64,000 nucleotides of DNA from Herbaspirillum sp. RV1423 (GTDB taxonomy: Bacteria; Pseudomonadota; Gammaproteobacteria; Burkholderiales; Burkholderiaceae_D), in NCBI RefSeq assembly GCF_000577615.1, contig NZ_CBXX010000017.1, positions 49,003 through 113,002 on the forward strand, in the 5' to 3' direction. Numbering within the stretch: the first letter of the stretch is position 1; the number at the start of each line of letters is the position of its first letter. Shown here piece after piece: positions 9,576 to 20,753 of the stretch. The notes under the pieces were generated by a model that was given only the letters and a program-made list of their open reading frames with translations, was not told the origin of the DNA and did no database searches. A program made the position numbers and the translations under genes.

Positions 9576-10196
9576 TTACTTGTTGCGAGTGCCAACAACT
9601 TCGATTTCAACGCGGCGGTTCTTGGCACGGCCGGCTGCAGTCTTGTTGTCTGCAACTGGTTGCGATTTGCCCTTGCCTTCAGTGTAGACGCGGTTGGCTT
9701 CGACACCCTTGGAAACCAAATATGCCTTGACCGATTCAGCGCGGCGGACGGACAGTTTTTGGTTGTAAGCAACCGAACCAACGGAGTCAGTGTGACCGAC
9801 AGCGATGATGACTTCCAGGTTCAGGCCCTTCAGGTTAGCAACCAACTCGTCCAGTTTAGCCTTACCAGCAGGCTTCAGGACAGCCTTGTCGAAGTCGAAG
9901 AACGCGTCAGCAGCGTAGGTGACTTTTTCCGATGTCGGCGCTGCAGGAGCTACCGCTGCAGGAGCTGCAGGAGCTGCTGCGGCAGCGGCGACTGGGGCAG
10001 GAGCTTCTTCGCATGCGCCGTTAACGAACGCAGTTTGCCAGCACAGACCGAAGCCGCTGCGAGCGACTGTTTCGTTGCTGCTTTGCAGGTACAGGCTGTT
10101 GGGACGAACCTTAATGTCCTTGATTTCCTGTGCTGTCGCAGACAGAGCGATGGCTGCGGACGCAGCAGCGAAGACGAGTTTTGCTAATTTGTTCAT
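9576..10196 (-). CDS. OmpA-family outer-membrane/peptidoglycan-binding protein
   Basis: 206 residues. A signal peptide ends at about residue 22 (ALSATAQ). A short N-terminal domain with two cysteines ([13 protein letters not shown]) and an Ala/Pro-rich linker (about 65-90) lead to an OmpA-C domain with [29 protein letters not shown] and NRRVEIEV. There is no eight-stranded OmpA barrel, so it is a periplasmic peptidoglycan-binding lipoprotein-like form without a lipobox. A strong GAGGAGA ribosome-binding site precedes the ATG and a terminator follows, as expected for an abundant envelope protein. Confidence 0.92.
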   Translation of the reverse strand: MNKLAKLVFAAASAAIALSATAQEIKDIKVRPNSLYLQSSNETVARSGFGLCWQTAFVNGACEEAPAPVAAAAAAPAAPAAVAPAAPTSEKVTYAADAFFDFDKAVLKPAGKAKLDELVANLKGLNLEVIIAVGHTDSVGSVAYNQKLSVRRAESVKAYLVSKGVEANRVYTEGKGKSQPVADNKTAAGRAKNRRVEIEVVGTRNK

Positions 10197-10481
10197 GTTT
10201 CTCCTCTCGGGTGAGATATCCGCAGATAAACTGCGCTACAAAATTACGACATCAAAAAAACGAATAATATCATGTGTTCAGGTCGTCACATGCCCCTTTG
10301 CGGGGGACCATGCAAAGAACTTAGTCGCCATTCTGCCACAGGCTGGTGCAATCGGCGAACGTTGCCAAATAGTCCAATCAACGTTTTTGATACTCTGTTG
10401 TTTTTTGGTAACAAGCTGTTTAACTTTGCAAACCGGCGGCCAGACTTGCAGGGAAAACTGATTTTTTGCTAAAAAACCTTA

Positions 10482-11164
10482 TTATTCATGCCCTTGCACT
10501 TGAATAACCACACGGCGATCAGGTGATAGACAGTTTATCAATTTCCTTGTGGGAAGAGCTTCCGGGCAGTTGGTGATCGGTTCGCTGCTGCCGGCGCCGA
10601 TGGCCTGGATCGGTGCGGAGATGTTTTTGCTCCTTAGAAAGGAAAGGCGGCCACAGCTTCTGCCCGTCTGACCGAGAGATCCTGATTCTCTTTCTGGGAG
10701 CCAAGGCGATCGGTATGGCCGATGACAACTATATCGCCGATTTTCCCGCACGCAAGAATTTTGTCGATAACATTTTCGCTGATGGCTTGCCGCGCTGCCC
10801 GGCTGAGATCGTCCTTGCCAGGCCTGAAAGTCTGGCTGGCGCCAAGTGTGACGCTAAAGCTGCAGCCGGGATCGTTCGTTGGCGCCATCGCTGCATTCGT
10901 AGTCACGGTCGCCGGATTGCTTACCAGTGCCGGGGCTGTCGGATTGGCAATGGGGAGCGTCAGTTCGCCATCGCAGCCGCCGAGGGAGTCGCCCGGCGTC
11001 CAGTAACCGGTGCGCCAGCATAGGCCATATTGGCTGCGTGTCACCTTGCCTTGGCTGTCTTGCCCGTACGCTGAAGTCGAGGAGGCGGTGATGTCGATAC
11101 TGCTTTGCGCATGGGCACCGCAGGCGGCGCTGCAAAAAAGGATGGTGAGAAATTGACGGTACAT
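10482..11164 (-). pseudogene. Second OmpA-family gene, interrupted by a frameshift
   Basis: Starting at 11164 (MYRQFLTILF, signal peptide to AHA), the frame resembles the neighbouring OmpA-family gene: QYGLCWRTGYW, a two-Cys domain and an OmpA-C core with VIGHTDRLGS and LSVRRAEAV. It then hits TAA at 10634-10636 after only half the OmpA domain. The rest (LRSKNISAPIQAIG, then INCLSPDRRVVIQV) continues in the -1 frame to 10482. The break is near a TTTCCTTTC stretch around 10638-10646. It may be a real pseudogene, a sequencing error or, less likely, a recoding site. It is a tandem paralogue of the gene downstream. Confidence 0.75.
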
Positions 11165-11456
11165 AATTTTGGTGAGTTGGGCTTCGGCGAAAAGCGGGCG
11201 CTGAGATACGGATTTCGCTTTGAAGAAGAATCTGTCCGGACTTCTCTTCTCGCTGCTTTTTATCAGAGGCTCGCATTTTAATCACATTATGGCTGTTGTC
11301 GGCGGTTGTTTGTGTTCGCCGCGACATATTGCCGCAGAGCTAAAAGCCGCGATACCAAGGGTTGGCGTGCTAGAATGATCGTTTGTAGTCGCTGCCCGCA
11401 ACGAACAGGTTCCGGGCCTGATTTAACAACCAAAATCAATATCTCCCGACTTGCCA

Positions 11457-14132
11457 ATGGATCAATTCGCCAAAGAAACCATCCCCATTTCCCTTGAAGA
11501 AGAGATGCGCAAGAGCTACCTCGATTACGCGATGAGCGTGATTGTCGGACGTGCTCTGCCGGACGTGCGTGACGGCCTCAAGCCGGTACATCGACGCGTG
11601 CTGTTTGCGATGCATGAGATGAACAACGTCTGGAACCGTCCGTTCGTGAAATGCGCGCGCGTGGTCGGTGAAGTCATGGGTAAATATCACCCGCACGGCG
11701 ACGCATCGATTTACGACACGCTGGTGCGTATGGCGCAGGACTTTTCTCTGCGTTACATGCTGGTGGACGGGCAGGGCAATTTCGGCTCCATCGACGGCGA
11801 CGGCGCTGCGGCGATGCGTTATACCGAGTGCCGCCTGGACAAGATCGCCAACGAGTTGCTGGCCGACATCGAGAAGGAAACCGTCGATTTCGACCCCAAC
11901 TACGACGGCAAGGAAAAAGAACCGTCGGTGCTGCCGACTCGCATCCCGAACCTGCTGATCAATGGTTCGTCTGGTATCGCGGTAGGCATGGCGACCAACA
12001 TTCCTCCGCACAACATCACCGAAGTCATCAACGGTGCGCTGCATGTGCTGGCTAATCCGGATTGTACGGTTGACGAGCTGATTGAACTGATCCCGGCGCC
12101 GGATTTCCCGACCGGCGGCATCATTTATGGCGTGTCCGGCGTGCGCGATGGTTACCGCACCGGCCGCGGGCGTGTGGTGATGCGCGCCAAGACGCATTTT
12201 GAAGAATTCGGCCGCGAAGGTCGCACCGCGATCATCGTCGATGAACTGCCTTACCAGGTCAACAAAAAAGCCTTGCTGGAACGCATCGCCGAACTGGTGC
12301 GCGACAAGAAGCTGGACGGCATTTCCGACCTGCGCGACGAGTCCGACAAGTCGGGCATGCGCGTGGTAATCGAGTTGAAGCGCGGAGAAGTGCCGGAAGT
12401 GGTGCTCAACAACCTGTACAAGCAAACGCAACTGCAAGACACCTTCGGCATGAACATGGTGGCGCTGGTCGACCGTCAGCCCAAACTGCTGAACCTCAAG
12501 CAGATGCTGGAATGCTTCCTGTCTCACCGCCGCGAAGTGGTCACGCGCCGCACGATTTTCGAATTGCGCAAGGCGCGCGAACGCGGCCACGTGCTGGAGG
12601 GCCTGGCGGTTGCGTTGGCCAATATCGACGATTTCATCGCCATCATCCGCGCGGCGCCGACGCCGCCGATCGCGAAGTCCGAACTGATGGCGCGCGCCTG
12701 GGACTCATCCATGGTGCGCGAAATGCTGGCGCGTACCGGTGCTGAAAACACTGGCGGCATCGAGGCTTTCCGTCCGGAAAACCTGCCGACGCATTACGGC
12801 ATCCAGCCCGACGGCCTGTACAAGCTGTCCGACGACCAGGCGCAGGAAATCCTGCAAATGCGCCTGCAACGCCTGACCGGCCTGGAGCAGGACAAGATCG
12901 TCAACGAGTACAAGGAAGTGATGGAACAGATCGCCGATCTGCTGGACATCCTGTCCAAGCCGGCGCGCGTCACCGCCATCATCATCGACGAACTGACCGC
13001 TGCCAGGAACGACTTCGGCATCGGCGCCAAGGACGAGCGCCGCTCGACCATCGAGCTCAACGCCACCGATCTCGGCACCGAAGACCTGATTACGCCGCAA
13101 GATCTGGTCGTGACCCTGTCGCACACCGGCTACATGAAGTCGCAACCGGTATCCGAATACCGCGCGCAAAAACGCGGCGGCCGCGGCAAGCAGGCCATGG
13201 CGACCAAGGACGACGACTGGATCGATCAATTGTTCATCGCCAACACGCACGATTACATCCTGTGCTTCTCCAATCGCGGTCGCCTGTACTGGCTGAAGGT
13301 GTGGGAAGTGCCGCAAGGTTCGCGCAATTCGCGCGGCAAGCCTATCGTCAACATGTTCCCGCTGCAGGACGGCGAAAAGATCACCGTGGTCTTGCCGCTG
13401 TCGGGCGAGAACCGCACGTTCCCCGAAGACCGCTACGTCTTCATGTCGACCAGCCTCGGCACCGTCAAGAAGACGCCGCTGTCGGACTTCAGCAATCCGC
13501 GCAAGGCCGGCATCATCGCGGTGGACCTCGATGAAGGCGACTTCCTGATCGGCGCCGCGCTGACCGACGGCCAACACGACGTCATGTTGTTCTCGGACGC
13601 CGGCAAGGCAGTGCGTTTCGATGAAAACGACGTGCGTCCGATGGGCCGTACGGCGCGCGGCGTGCGCGGCATGAACCTGGAAGACGGCCAGCAAGTTATC
13701 GCGCTGCTGGTTGCCGAGAATGAGCAGCAATCGGTTCTGACCGCGACCGAGAACGGCTTCGGCAAACGTACGCCGATCACCGAATATACGCGCCACGGTC
13801 GCGGCACCAAGGGCATGATTGCCATCCAGACCAGCGAGCGCAACGGCAAGGTGGTTGCAGCCACGCTGGTGGAAACCAGCGATGAAATCATGCTGATCAC
13901 CACCGGCGGCGTGCTGATTCGCACCCGCGTCGCGGAAATCCGCGAAATGGGCCGGGCAACGCAAGGTGTGACGCTGATTGCGGTGGAAGACGGCACCAAG
14001 CTGAGCGGTCTGCAGCGCGTGGTCGAATCCGATGCCGAGGAAGACAAGGCGGACGAGGGCGTCGATGATGCTGCTGCGGAATCGGGCGCAAATGATGCAG
14101 TTGCCGGCGAAGGCGACGCAACTGCGGAATAA
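11457..14132 (+). CDS. gyrA: DNA gyrase subunit A
   Basis: 891 residues from [17 protein letters not shown]. The catalytic tyrosine is Tyr122 in AAMRYTECR, matching E. coli numbering. The C-terminal domain has the GyrA box QKRGGRG and six-bladed pinwheel repeats, then an acidic Asp/Glu/Ala tail of about 30 residues. The quinolone-determining region reads [17 protein letters not shown], so position 83 is Ala and 84 is Ser where E. coli has Ser-Ala. The ATG at 11457 was chosen; a TTG two codons upstream is the only nearby alternative. Gyrase introduces negative supercoils together with GyrB, which is not in the window. Confidence 0.98.
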   Translation: MDQFAKETIPISLEEEMRKSYLDYAMSVIVGRALPDVRDGLKPVHRRVLFAMHEMNNVWNRPFVKCARVVGEVMGKYHPHGDASIYDTLVRMAQDFSLRYMLVDGQGNFGSIDGDGAAAMRYTECRLDKIANELLADIEKETVDFDPNYDGKEKEPSVLPTRIPNLLINGSSGIAVGMATNIPPHNITEVINGALHVLANPDCTVDELIELIPAPDFPTGGIIYGVSGVRDGYRTGRGRVVMRAKTHFEEFGREGRTAIIVDELPYQVNKKALLERIAELVRDKKLDGISDLRDESDKSGMRVVIELKRGEVPEVVLNNLYKQTQLQDTFGMNMVALVDRQPKLLNLKQMLECFLSHRREVVTRRTIFELRKARERGHVLEGLAVALANIDDFIAIIRAAPTPPIAKSELMARAWDSSMVREMLARTGAENTGGIEAFRPENLPTHYGIQPDGLYKLSDDQAQEILQMRLQRLTGLEQDKIVNEYKEVMEQIADLLDILSKPARVTAIIIDELTAARNDFGIGAKDERRSTIELNATDLGTEDLITPQDLVVTLSHTGYMKSQPVSEYRAQKRGGRGKQAMATKDDDWIDQLFIANTHDYILCFSNRGRLYWLKVWEVPQGSRNSRGKPIVNMFPLQDGEKITVVLPLSGENRTFPEDRYVFMSTSLGTVKKTPLSDFSNPRKAGIIAVDLDEGDFLIGAALTDGQHDVMLFSDAGKAVRFDENDVRPMGRTARGVRGMNLEDGQQVIALLVAENEQQSVLTATENGFGKRTPITEYTRHGRGTKGMIAIQTSERNGKVVAATLVETSDEIMLITTGGVLIRTRVAEIREMGRATQGVTLIAVEDGTKLSGLQRVVESDAEEDKADEGVDDAAAESGANDAVAGEGDATAE

Positions 14133-14140
14133 TATGAAGA

Positions 14141-14160
14141 GACCGGCCCCGGGGCTGGTC
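14141..14160 (+). terminator. GC-rich palindrome after gyrA
   Basis: GACCGGCCCC-GGGGCTGGTC forms a 10-bp near-perfect palindrome 9 nt after the gyrA stop, followed by a weakly T-rich stretch. It may terminate or attenuate transcription between gyrA and serC; with no clean T-run the call is tentative. Confidence 0.45.
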
Positions 14161-14185
14161 GCTTCCTTTGTCTCTTATTCAGATC

Positions 14186-15286
14186 ATGATCTACAATTTT
14201 TCCGCTGGTCCGGCCGTATTGCCGAAAGAAGTGCTGCAGCAAGCTGCCGACGAAATGCTGGACTGGCACGGTAGCGGCATGTCCGTGATGGAAATGAGCC
14301 ATCGCGGCAAGGAATACATGTCGATCATCGAAGCAGCCCTGCGCGACATGCGCGAGCTGTTTGCGGTCCCCTCCAATTACAAGATCCTGTTCTTGCAAGG
14401 CGGTGCGATCGCCGAGAACGCCATCATTCCGATGAACCTCGCCGGTCTGCGCGGCCATGGCGCGGGTGTGGCCGACTACGTCAATACCGGTTCCTGGTCG
14501 ACCAAGTCGATCAAGGAGGCGCGGCGTTATTGCGAGGTCAATGTGGCGGCATCCTCCGAAGCGGAAAAATTCGCCCGCATCCCGCCGCGCGAAACCTGGA
14601 AGCTCTCCCGCAACGCTGCTTATGTCCATCTCTGCACCAACGAAACCATCGACGGCGTTGAGTACCACTTCACGCCCGATGTTGCTGCCGATACCGACAA
14701 TGCACCGATCGTCGCGGACATGTCATCGCATATCCTCTCGCGTGTGGTCGACGTCTCAAAGTACGGCGTCATCTACGGCGGCGCGCAAAAAAATATCGGC
14801 CCGGCCGGCGTCACCATCGTTATCGTGCGTGAAGACCTGCTCGGCCACGCTTTGCCGATCTGTCCCTCAGCCTTCGACTGGAAGATCGTCGCCGACAACG
14901 ACTCCATGTACAACACGCCGCCGACCTATGCGATCTACATCGCCGGCCTGGTGTTCCAGTGGCTCAAGCGCCAGGGCGGCGTGCCGGAAATGGAGCGCCG
15001 CAATATCGCCAAGGCCAATCTGCTGTATGGCTATCTGGACAGCACGGAGTTTTATACGACACGAATAGCCAAGGAATGCCGCTCGCGCATGAACGCGCCG
15101 TTTTTCCTGCATGACGAAACATTGAACGAGGCATTCCTGGTCGGCGCCAAAGAACGCGGTCTGCTGCAACTGAAGGGGCATAAGTCGGTCGGCGGCATGC
15201 GCGCATCGATCTACAACGCGATGCCGATAGAAGGTGTTCAGGCGTTGGTGGATTACCTCCGCGAGTTCGAGCGAACACACGGCTAA
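14186..15286 (+). CDS. serC: Phosphoserine aminotransferase
   Basis: 366 residues from [17 protein letters not shown], the canonical SerC start; an upstream in-frame extension of six codons is not conserved. The PLP lysine lies in [12 protein letters not shown] (about residue 197). It converts 3-phosphohydroxypyruvate to phosphoserine, and the 4-phosphohydroxythreonine reaction of pyridoxal phosphate synthesis is known for the family. It opens the serC-pheA-hisC-tyrA-aroA series, a common order in beta- and gammaproteobacteria. Confidence 0.97.
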   Translation: MIYNFSAGPAVLPKEVLQQAADEMLDWHGSGMSVMEMSHRGKEYMSIIEAALRDMRELFAVPSNYKILFLQGGAIAENAIIPMNLAGLRGHGAGVADYVNTGSWSTKSIKEARRYCEVNVAASSEAEKFARIPPRETWKLSRNAAYVHLCTNETIDGVEYHFTPDVAADTDNAPIVADMSSHILSRVVDVSKYGVIYGGAQKNIGPAGVTIVIVREDLLGHALPICPSAFDWKIVADNDSMYNTPPTYAIYIAGLVFQWLKRQGGVPEMERRNIAKANLLYGYLDSTEFYTTRIAKECRSRMNAPFFLHDETLNEAFLVGAKERGLLQLKGHKSVGGMRASIYNAMPIEGVQALVDYLREFERTHG

Positions 15287-15295
15287 GGGGGCACG

Positions 15296-15355
15296 GCAAA
15301 GCAAATCCTGCGGGCGTACTGTCTGCGACGCTGTGCCCGGTCAGCTTTGCTTTGC
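15296..15355. repeat. Inverted repeat in the serC-pheA gap
   Basis: GCAAAGCAAA (15296-15305) pairs perfectly with TTTGCTTTGC (15346-15355) around a 40-nt loop, and GGGCAC/GTGCCC offers an alternative pairing nearby. This could be a processing or attenuation structure ahead of pheA; no phenylalanine-rich leader peptide was seen. Confidence 0.4.
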
Positions 15356-15398
15356 ACCAGCCTCTCGATGAGACGAATGCGTAATACGAAAGACCACT

Positions 15399-16472
15399 AT
15401 GAGTGAAGACAAACTCTTGCCCTTGCGTCAGAAGATCGACGCCATCGATGCACAAATCCTCGATTTGCTGAACCAGCGTGCGCGGGTTGCGCAGGAAGTC
15501 GGTCACGTCAAGGCCGAGACCGATGCACCGGTGTTCCGTCCCGAACGCGAAGCGCAGGTGCTGCGCAAGGCTGCGGAACGCAATCCGGGTCCGCTGCTCG
15601 GCACCGATATCCAGACCATTTTCCGTGAAGTCATGTCGGCCTGCCGTGCGTTGGAAAAGCGTGTCGTGGTCGCCTATCTCGGCCCCGAAGGCACCTTCAG
15701 CGAACAGGCCGTGTACCAGCAATTCGGACATGCGGTGGAAGGTTTGCCGTGCGTTTCCATCGATGAAGTGTTTCGCGACGCCGAAGCCGGCACCGCCGAT
15801 TTCGGTGTGGTGCCGATTGAGAATTCTTCCGAAGGCGTGATCAACCGCACGCTCGACCTGTTGCTGCAAACCACGTTGCGCATCAGCGGCGAGATTTCCA
15901 TTCCGGTGCATCACAGCCTGATGACCAAAGTCGGCGGCATGCAAGGCGTGACGCGCATCTGCGCCCATTCGCAGGCGCTGGCGCAGTGCAACGCCTGGCT
16001 CAATCAGAATTATCCGGGCATCGAGCGCCAGGCCGTGGCGTCCAATGCCGAAGCGGCGCGCATGGCTGGCGAAGATATGACCGTTGCCGCCATCGCCGGC
16101 GAGATCGCCGGACAAAAGTACAACCTGCAAACCGTCAACGCCCACATCCAGGACGATCCGCACAACCGGACGCGCTTCGCCGTTATCGGCCGCCTGCAAA
16201 CTGCACCGTCCGGCCGCGACCAGACTTCCATCGTGCTGTCGGTGCCGAACAAGGCCGGGGCGGTCTACAACTTGCTGGCGCCATTGGCCAGGCATGGCGT
16301 GTCGATGACGCGTTTCGAATCGCGTCCGGCGCGCATGGGCGCGTGGGAATACTATTTTTACGTCGACCTGGAAGGTCACGAGCAAGACGAGAAAGTCGCC
16401 AAGGCGCTGGCCGAGCTGAAAGACAATGCCGCGTTCTTCAAGCTGCTCGGTTCTTACCCCTTTACTGTATAA
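15399..16472 (+). CDS. pheA: Bifunctional chorismate mutase/prephenate dehydratase (P-protein)
   Basis: 357 residues in three parts. An AroQ-type chorismate mutase (about 1-90; LPLRQKIDAIDAQILDLLNQRARVAQEVG) is followed by prephenate dehydratase (about 95-275; VAYLGPEGTFSEQA and GVVPIENSSEGVINRTLDLL) and a C-terminal ACT domain (about 280-355; SRPARMGAWEYYFYVDLEGH) for phenylalanine feedback. The protein commits chorismate to phenylalanine. GAAAGA lies just ahead of the ATG. Confidence 0.97.
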   Translation: MSEDKLLPLRQKIDAIDAQILDLLNQRARVAQEVGHVKAETDAPVFRPEREAQVLRKAAERNPGPLLGTDIQTIFREVMSACRALEKRVVVAYLGPEGTFSEQAVYQQFGHAVEGLPCVSIDEVFRDAEAGTADFGVVPIENSSEGVINRTLDLLLQTTLRISGEISIPVHHSLMTKVGGMQGVTRICAHSQALAQCNAWLNQNYPGIERQAVASNAEAARMAGEDMTVAAIAGEIAGQKYNLQTVNAHIQDDPHNRTRFAVIGRLQTAPSGRDQTSIVLSVPNKAGAVYNLLAPLARHGVSMTRFESRPARMGAWEYYFYVDLEGHEQDEKVAKALAELKDNAAFFKLLGSYPFTV

Positions 16473-16490
16473 ATCACTCGAAGGTTCATC

Positions 16491-17597
16491 ATGTCCATAC
16501 AATTTGGTCCGGAATATGTGCGCGCGCTCGCGCCGTACCAGGCAGGCAAGCCGATCGCCGAAGTCGCACGCGAATTCGGTCTCGAAGAAAGCAAGATCAT
16601 CAAGCTGGCATCCAACGAAAATCCGATGGGCATGCCGGAGTCGGCCAGGCTGGCGATGCAGAAGGCGGTTGCCGACATCGGCCGTTACCCGGATGCCAAC
16701 GGCTTCGACCTGAAGGCTGCGATCAGCGCCAAATACGGCGTGCCGCAAGACTGGATCACGCTGGGCAACGGCAGCAACGACATCCTGGAACTGGCGGCGC
16801 ATGCTTTCGTGCAGCCGAATCAATCGGTGGTGTATGCGCAATACGGCTTCCTGGTGTATGCGCTTGCCACGCAAGCGGTCGGCGCACGCGCGATCGAAGT
16901 CAAGGCAAAAGACTTCGGTCATGACCTGCAGGCCATGGCGGCGGCAATCGCCGACGACACGCGCCTGATCTATATCGCCAATCCGAACAATCCGACCGGC
17001 ACCTTCCTGCCGCCCGCGGAACTGGAAGCTTTCCTGAAGATCGTGCCGCAACATGTTGTCGTGGTCATCGACGAAGCCTACAACGAATACCTGTCGGCCG
17101 ATTTGCAATACGAGTCGACCGAGTGGGTACGCACTTTCCCGAATCTGATCGTCTCGCGCACCATGTCCAAGGCCTACGGGCTGGCCGGCTTGCGCGTCGG
17201 TTTCGCAATTGCGCAACCGGGCGTGACCGATTTGCTCAACCGTATCCGCCAGCCGTTCAATGTCAATTCGCTGGCGCAGGCTGCCGCCGTCGCTGCGCTT
17301 ACCGATAAGGATTTCCTGCAAAAAAGCGCCGAAATCAATGCACAGGGATACAAGCAATTGGTCAAGGCTTTTGACGAACTCGGTCTGAAGTACGTGCCGT
17401 CCTACGGCAACTTCGTGCTGGTCAAGGTCGGCGACGATGACGGTGCCGGCGCGCGCGTGAATCTGGCCTTGCTGAAAAAGGGCGTCATCGTGCGTCCGGT
17501 CGGCAATTACGGTCTGCCGCAATGGCTGCGAGTCACCATCGGCCTGCCGGAAGAAAATACCGCCTTCATCGCGGCACTGAAAACGGTATTGGGCTGA
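16491..17597 (+). CDS. hisC: Histidinol-phosphate aminotransferase (aromatic-pathway copy)
   Basis: 368 residues, fold-type I PLP aminotransferase. Seen: KLASNENPMG near the N-terminus, NPNNPTGTF, VIDEAYNEY and the PLP lysine in RTMSKAYGLAGLRVGF. AAGG precedes the ATG. Its position between pheA and tyrA suggests it transaminates phenylpyruvate/4-hydroxyphenylpyruvate as well as, or instead of, imidazole-acetol phosphate; that is a context inference. Burkholderiales commonly have another hisC in the his operon. Confidence 0.93.
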   Translation: MSIQFGPEYVRALAPYQAGKPIAEVAREFGLEESKIIKLASNENPMGMPESARLAMQKAVADIGRYPDANGFDLKAAISAKYGVPQDWITLGNGSNDILELAAHAFVQPNQSVVYAQYGFLVYALATQAVGARAIEVKAKDFGHDLQAMAAAIADDTRLIYIANPNNPTGTFLPPAELEAFLKIVPQHVVVVIDEAYNEYLSADLQYESTEWVRTFPNLIVSRTMSKAYGLAGLRVGFAIAQPGVTDLLNRIRQPFNVNSLAQAAAVAALTDKDFLQKSAEINAQGYKQLVKAFDELGLKYVPSYGNFVLVKVGDDDGAGARVNLALLKKGVIVRPVGNYGLPQWLRVTIGLPEENTAFIAALKTVLG

Positions 17598-17607
17598 GGC
17601 TGAAACA

Positions 17608-18504
17608 GTGAAAAAAATCGTTGTCTTTGGTGTTGGCCTGATTGGCGGTTCATTTGCGCTGGCGCTGAAAAAAGCCGGTGTAGTTGAGCGCGTGGTCGGT
17701 GTCGGTCGCACTGAAACCTCGCTGCTGCGAGCGAAAGAGCTTGGCATCATCGATGAGGCCAGCACATCGGTAGCCGATGCGGTACGGGGCGCGGACCTGA
17801 TCTTGCTGGCCGCGCCTGTCGCACAGACCGGCGCGATCCTGGCAAGCATCGCACCGCATTTGCAACCCGGGACGGTGGTGACGGATGCCGGCAGCACCAA
17901 AGCCGACGTGGTGGTGGCCGCGCGTGAGACCTTGGGCGACAAGATTGCGCAGTTCGTACCGGGACACCCGATCGCCGGACGCGAGCAGAATGGTCCGGGC
18001 GCGGCGGTGGCCGATTTGTATATCGGCAAGAAGGTTGTCATCACCGCCCTGGCGGAAAATACGGAATCGGACATCGAACGCGTGGCGCAAGCCTGGCAGG
18101 CCTGCGGCGCGCTCATCCATCGTCTCAGTCCGCAGGAGCATGACGCCGTGTTCGCTTCGGTCAGTCACTTGCCGCATTTGCTGGCCTATGCGCTGGTCGA
18201 CGACATCGCGTCCAAGCCGCATGCGCCGGTCCTGTTTCAATATGCGGCCAGCGGGTTTCGCGATTTCACGCGCATTGCCGGCTCGTCGCCGGAAATGTGG
18301 CGCGATATTTCCATGGCCAATCGCGCAGCCTTGCTGCACGAGCTGGACGCCTATCTGGTGCAATTGATCCGCATGCGCAAGATGCTGGTCGAGCGCGACA
18401 GCGACGGCCTGGAAAAAATTTATGCCAATGCCCAGCAGGCGCGGCACAATTGGACTGTCGCAATCGAAACCGCCGAACGGCAGAGCAAAGAGGGCGGGGA
18501 TTGA
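17608..18504 (+). CDS. tyrA: Prephenate dehydrogenase
   Basis: 298 residues with a GTG start (17608). An NAD-binding Rossmann motif VFGVGLIGGSFALAL opens the protein. VTDAGSTKADVV, FVPGHPIAGREQNGPGAA and HDAVFASVSHLPHLLAYALV are typical TyrA segments. It converts prephenate to 4-hydroxyphenylpyruvate for tyrosine. It follows hisC by 10 bp, so they should be co-transcribed. There is no chorismate mutase domain, since PheA supplies that activity. Confidence 0.96.
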   Translation: MKKIVVFGVGLIGGSFALALKKAGVVERVVGVGRTETSLLRAKELGIIDEASTSVADAVRGADLILLAAPVAQTGAILASIAPHLQPGTVVTDAGSTKADVVVAARETLGDKIAQFVPGHPIAGREQNGPGAAVADLYIGKKVVITALAENTESDIERVAQAWQACGALIHRLSPQEHDAVFASVSHLPHLLAYALVDDIASKPHAPVLFQYAASGFRDFTRIAGSSPEMWRDISMANRAALLHELDAYLVQLIRMRKMLVERDSDGLEKIYANAQQARHNWTVAIETAERQSKEGGD

Positions 18505-18562
18505 GCAGAAGATTGCAGGTCCGACGCACGCGCGCAGTTAACCCTTGGAACGATTATCCCCG

Positions 18563-19894
18563 ATGAAGCAAGCTTCTTATCCCCGCTATATTGATCTGCA
18601 TCCCGTTGCGCATGTGCAGGGTACGGTAAAACTGCCCGGTTCAAAGAGCATCTCCAACCGCATCCTGCTGTTGGCGGCGTTGTCGCGCGGCACTACCAAG
18701 ATCATGGACCTGCTGGCCTCGGACGATACGCTGGTGATGCTGATGGCCTTGCAGCAGCTCGGCGTCAAATGGGAGCAGGTCGACGGCACCCAGGATTACG
18801 TCGTGCACGGCGTTGACGGCGTGCTCCCGGTGCACCAGGCCGACCTGTTCATGGGCAATGCGGGCACTGCGATCCGTCCGCTGACGGCGGCGCTGGCGGT
18901 GCTCGGCGGCGATTACACCCTGCACGGCGTGCCGCGCATGCATGAGCGGCCGATCGGCGATCTGGTCGATGCGCTCAACGATGTCGGCATGCGCATCGAC
19001 TACACAGGCACCCCCGGTTATCCGCCGCTGCATATCCGGCGCGGCATGCTCAGCGCCCATCGCATGAAAGTGCGCGGCAATGTATCGAGCCAGTTCCTGA
19101 CGGCCTTGCTGATGGCGGCGCCGTTGATGGCGAAGAATGAGCCGATGACGATCGAAGTGGTCGGGGAACTGATTTCCAAACCCTACATCGAAATCACGCT
19201 GAACCTGATGCGCCGCTTCGGCGTCGAGGTCCAGCGCGACGGCTGGCAATCCTTCACTCTGACGGCAGGCCAGCATTACCAGAGTCCGGGAGCGATCCAC
19301 GTGGAAGGCGATGCGTCCTCGGCCTCGTATTTCCTGGCAGCCGGTGCCATCGCCGGCGGGCCGATCCGTGTCGAAGGCGTCGGCAAGGAGAGTATCCAAG
19401 GCGATGTGCGTTTCGTCGAGGCGCTGCGGCAGATGGGCGTCACGATCACCATGGGCGACAACTGGATAGAAGCATCGTCGAATGGCGTGCTGAAAGCGAT
19501 CGATACCGATTTCAACCACATCCCGGATGCGGCCATGACGATCGCGGTTGCCGCCCTGTATGCCGATGGCACCAGCGTATTGCGCAATATCGCCAGTTGG
19601 CGCGTCAAGGAAACCGACCGCCTCGCCGCCATGGCGACCGAGTTGCGCAAGCTGGGGGCAACCGTCGAGGAAGGTGTGGATTATCTCAGCGTGACGCCGC
19701 CGCAACACCTGACGCCGGCCACGATCGACACCTACGACGACCATCGCATGGCGATGTGTTTCTCGCTGGCATCGCTGGACGGCGCCGCGCGGCAGGGTAC
19801 GTGCGTACGCATCAACGATCCGAAATGCGTGGCCAAGACTTTTCCGGATTACTTCCGGGTGTTCCAGCATATTGCCGAACAGACACTGATTTGA
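18563..19894 (+). CDS. aroA: 3-phosphoshikimate 1-carboxyvinyltransferase (EPSP synthase)
   Basis: 443 residues from MKQASYPRY. The substrate-binding motif [10 protein letters not shown] is near residue 22-31, [14 protein letters not shown] follows, and the second signature is [20 protein letters not shown]. It makes EPSP, the chorismate precursor that feeds PheA and TyrA in the same cluster. A TTG start 18 bp upstream is possible but less likely. It ends 21 bp before the cmk ATG. Confidence 0.97.
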   Translation: MKQASYPRYIDLHPVAHVQGTVKLPGSKSISNRILLLAALSRGTTKIMDLLASDDTLVMLMALQQLGVKWEQVDGTQDYVVHGVDGVLPVHQADLFMGNAGTAIRPLTAALAVLGGDYTLHGVPRMHERPIGDLVDALNDVGMRIDYTGTPGYPPLHIRRGMLSAHRMKVRGNVSSQFLTALLMAAPLMAKNEPMTIEVVGELISKPYIEITLNLMRRFGVEVQRDGWQSFTLTAGQHYQSPGAIHVEGDASSASYFLAAGAIAGGPIRVEGVGKESIQGDVRFVEALRQMGVTITMGDNWIEASSNGVLKAIDTDFNHIPDAAMTIAVAALYADGTSVLRNIASWRVKETDRLAAMATELRKLGATVEEGVDYLSVTPPQHLTPATIDTYDDHRMAMCFSLASLDGAARQGTCVRINDPKCVAKTFPDYFRVFQHIAEQTLI

Positions 19895-19915
19895 TTGATT
19901 AAAACGGGGATTCCA

Positions 19916-20578
19916 ATGAACGCGGCGAATATTCCCGTCATTACCATCGACGGCCCGACTGCTTCGGGTAAGGGGACGGTGGCGCAAAAGGTGGCTCGGG
20001 AGCTGGGCTTCCATTATCTTGATTCGGGTGCCTTGTACCGCCTCACGGCGCTGTCGGCGATGCGCCGTGGCGTCGCCATGAATGACGAACACGGACTGGC
20101 CAAGAGCGCCGAACATTTGAATTGCCATTTCGACGGCGGCCACATCTATCTCGCCAACGAGGATGTGACTCAGTCCATTCGGGCTGAGGAAGTGGGCAAC
20201 ACCGCGTCGAAAATTGCTGTTTTGTCAACGGTGCGGCATGCCTTGTACGCCTTGCAATTAAGCTTTCGCAAGGCGCCGGGGCTGGTTGCGGACGGTCGCG
20301 ACATGGGAACGGTGATCTTTCCGCATGCGTCCTTGAAGGTGTTTTTGACAGCAAGTGTGGAAGCCAGGGCGCAAAGACGCTATAAGCAATTGATTGACAA
20401 GGGTTTTTCTGCTAACATAGACGACCTTTCGAAGGATTTGCGGGAGCGTGATGCGCGAGACATGAACCGCGCATCGGCACCGCTGAAGCCGGCGGAAGGG
20501 GCATATCTACTGGATACTTCCGACATGACGGCCGAAGAGGCGGTGAAGCAGGTGCTCAGGTGGTACGCAGCCTTATAG
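19916..20578 (+). CDS. cmk: Cytidylate kinase
   Basis: 220 residues from [21 protein letters not shown], containing the P-loop [17 protein letters not shown] (CMP site), [21 protein letters not shown] and [16 protein letters not shown] are typical. GGGGA stands 6 nt before the ATG. It phosphorylates CMP/dCMP for nucleic acid and lipid precursor synthesis. The aroA-cmk-rpsA order is widely conserved. Confidence 0.97.
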   Translation: MNAANIPVITIDGPTASGKGTVAQKVARELGFHYLDSGALYRLTALSAMRRGVAMNDEHGLAKSAEHLNCHFDGGHIYLANEDVTQSIRAEEVGNTASKIAVLSTVRHALYALQLSFRKAPGLVADGRDMGTVIFPHASLKVFLTASVEARAQRRYKQLIDKGFSANIDDLSKDLRERDARDMNRASAPLKPAEGAYLLDTSDMTAEEAVKQVLRWYAAL

Positions 20579-20753
20579 GTGCATTTGCTTTTGTTTCACT
20601 GTTGTTTCTGTAGCGCCATTGGTGCTCGCCGGATGCAAAGTCTGGCGAGTGTTGATAAACCTAAACCCATTATTTATCGCCGTTTGCATTCATCGTCAGC
20701 CGTTTGATTCATGCGACCGCGACCGGATATTGGCCAACACCTTTCTTAATTCT

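Noticed and set aside
12705..13964. Long open frame opposite gyrA
   Set aside because: gyrA is intact on the other strand; the antisense translation has no family features.
14964..18116. Very long open frame (over 1000 codons) on the minus strand opposite pheA, hisC and tyrA
   Set aside because: It is the antisense of well-identified genes in GC-rich DNA; the translation is Arg/His/Gln-rich with no domain features and no ribosome-binding site.
20579..20753. Possible N-terminal extension of ribosomal protein S1
   Set aside because: The extra 45 codons are not S1-like; the protein clearly begins at [10 protein letters not shown].
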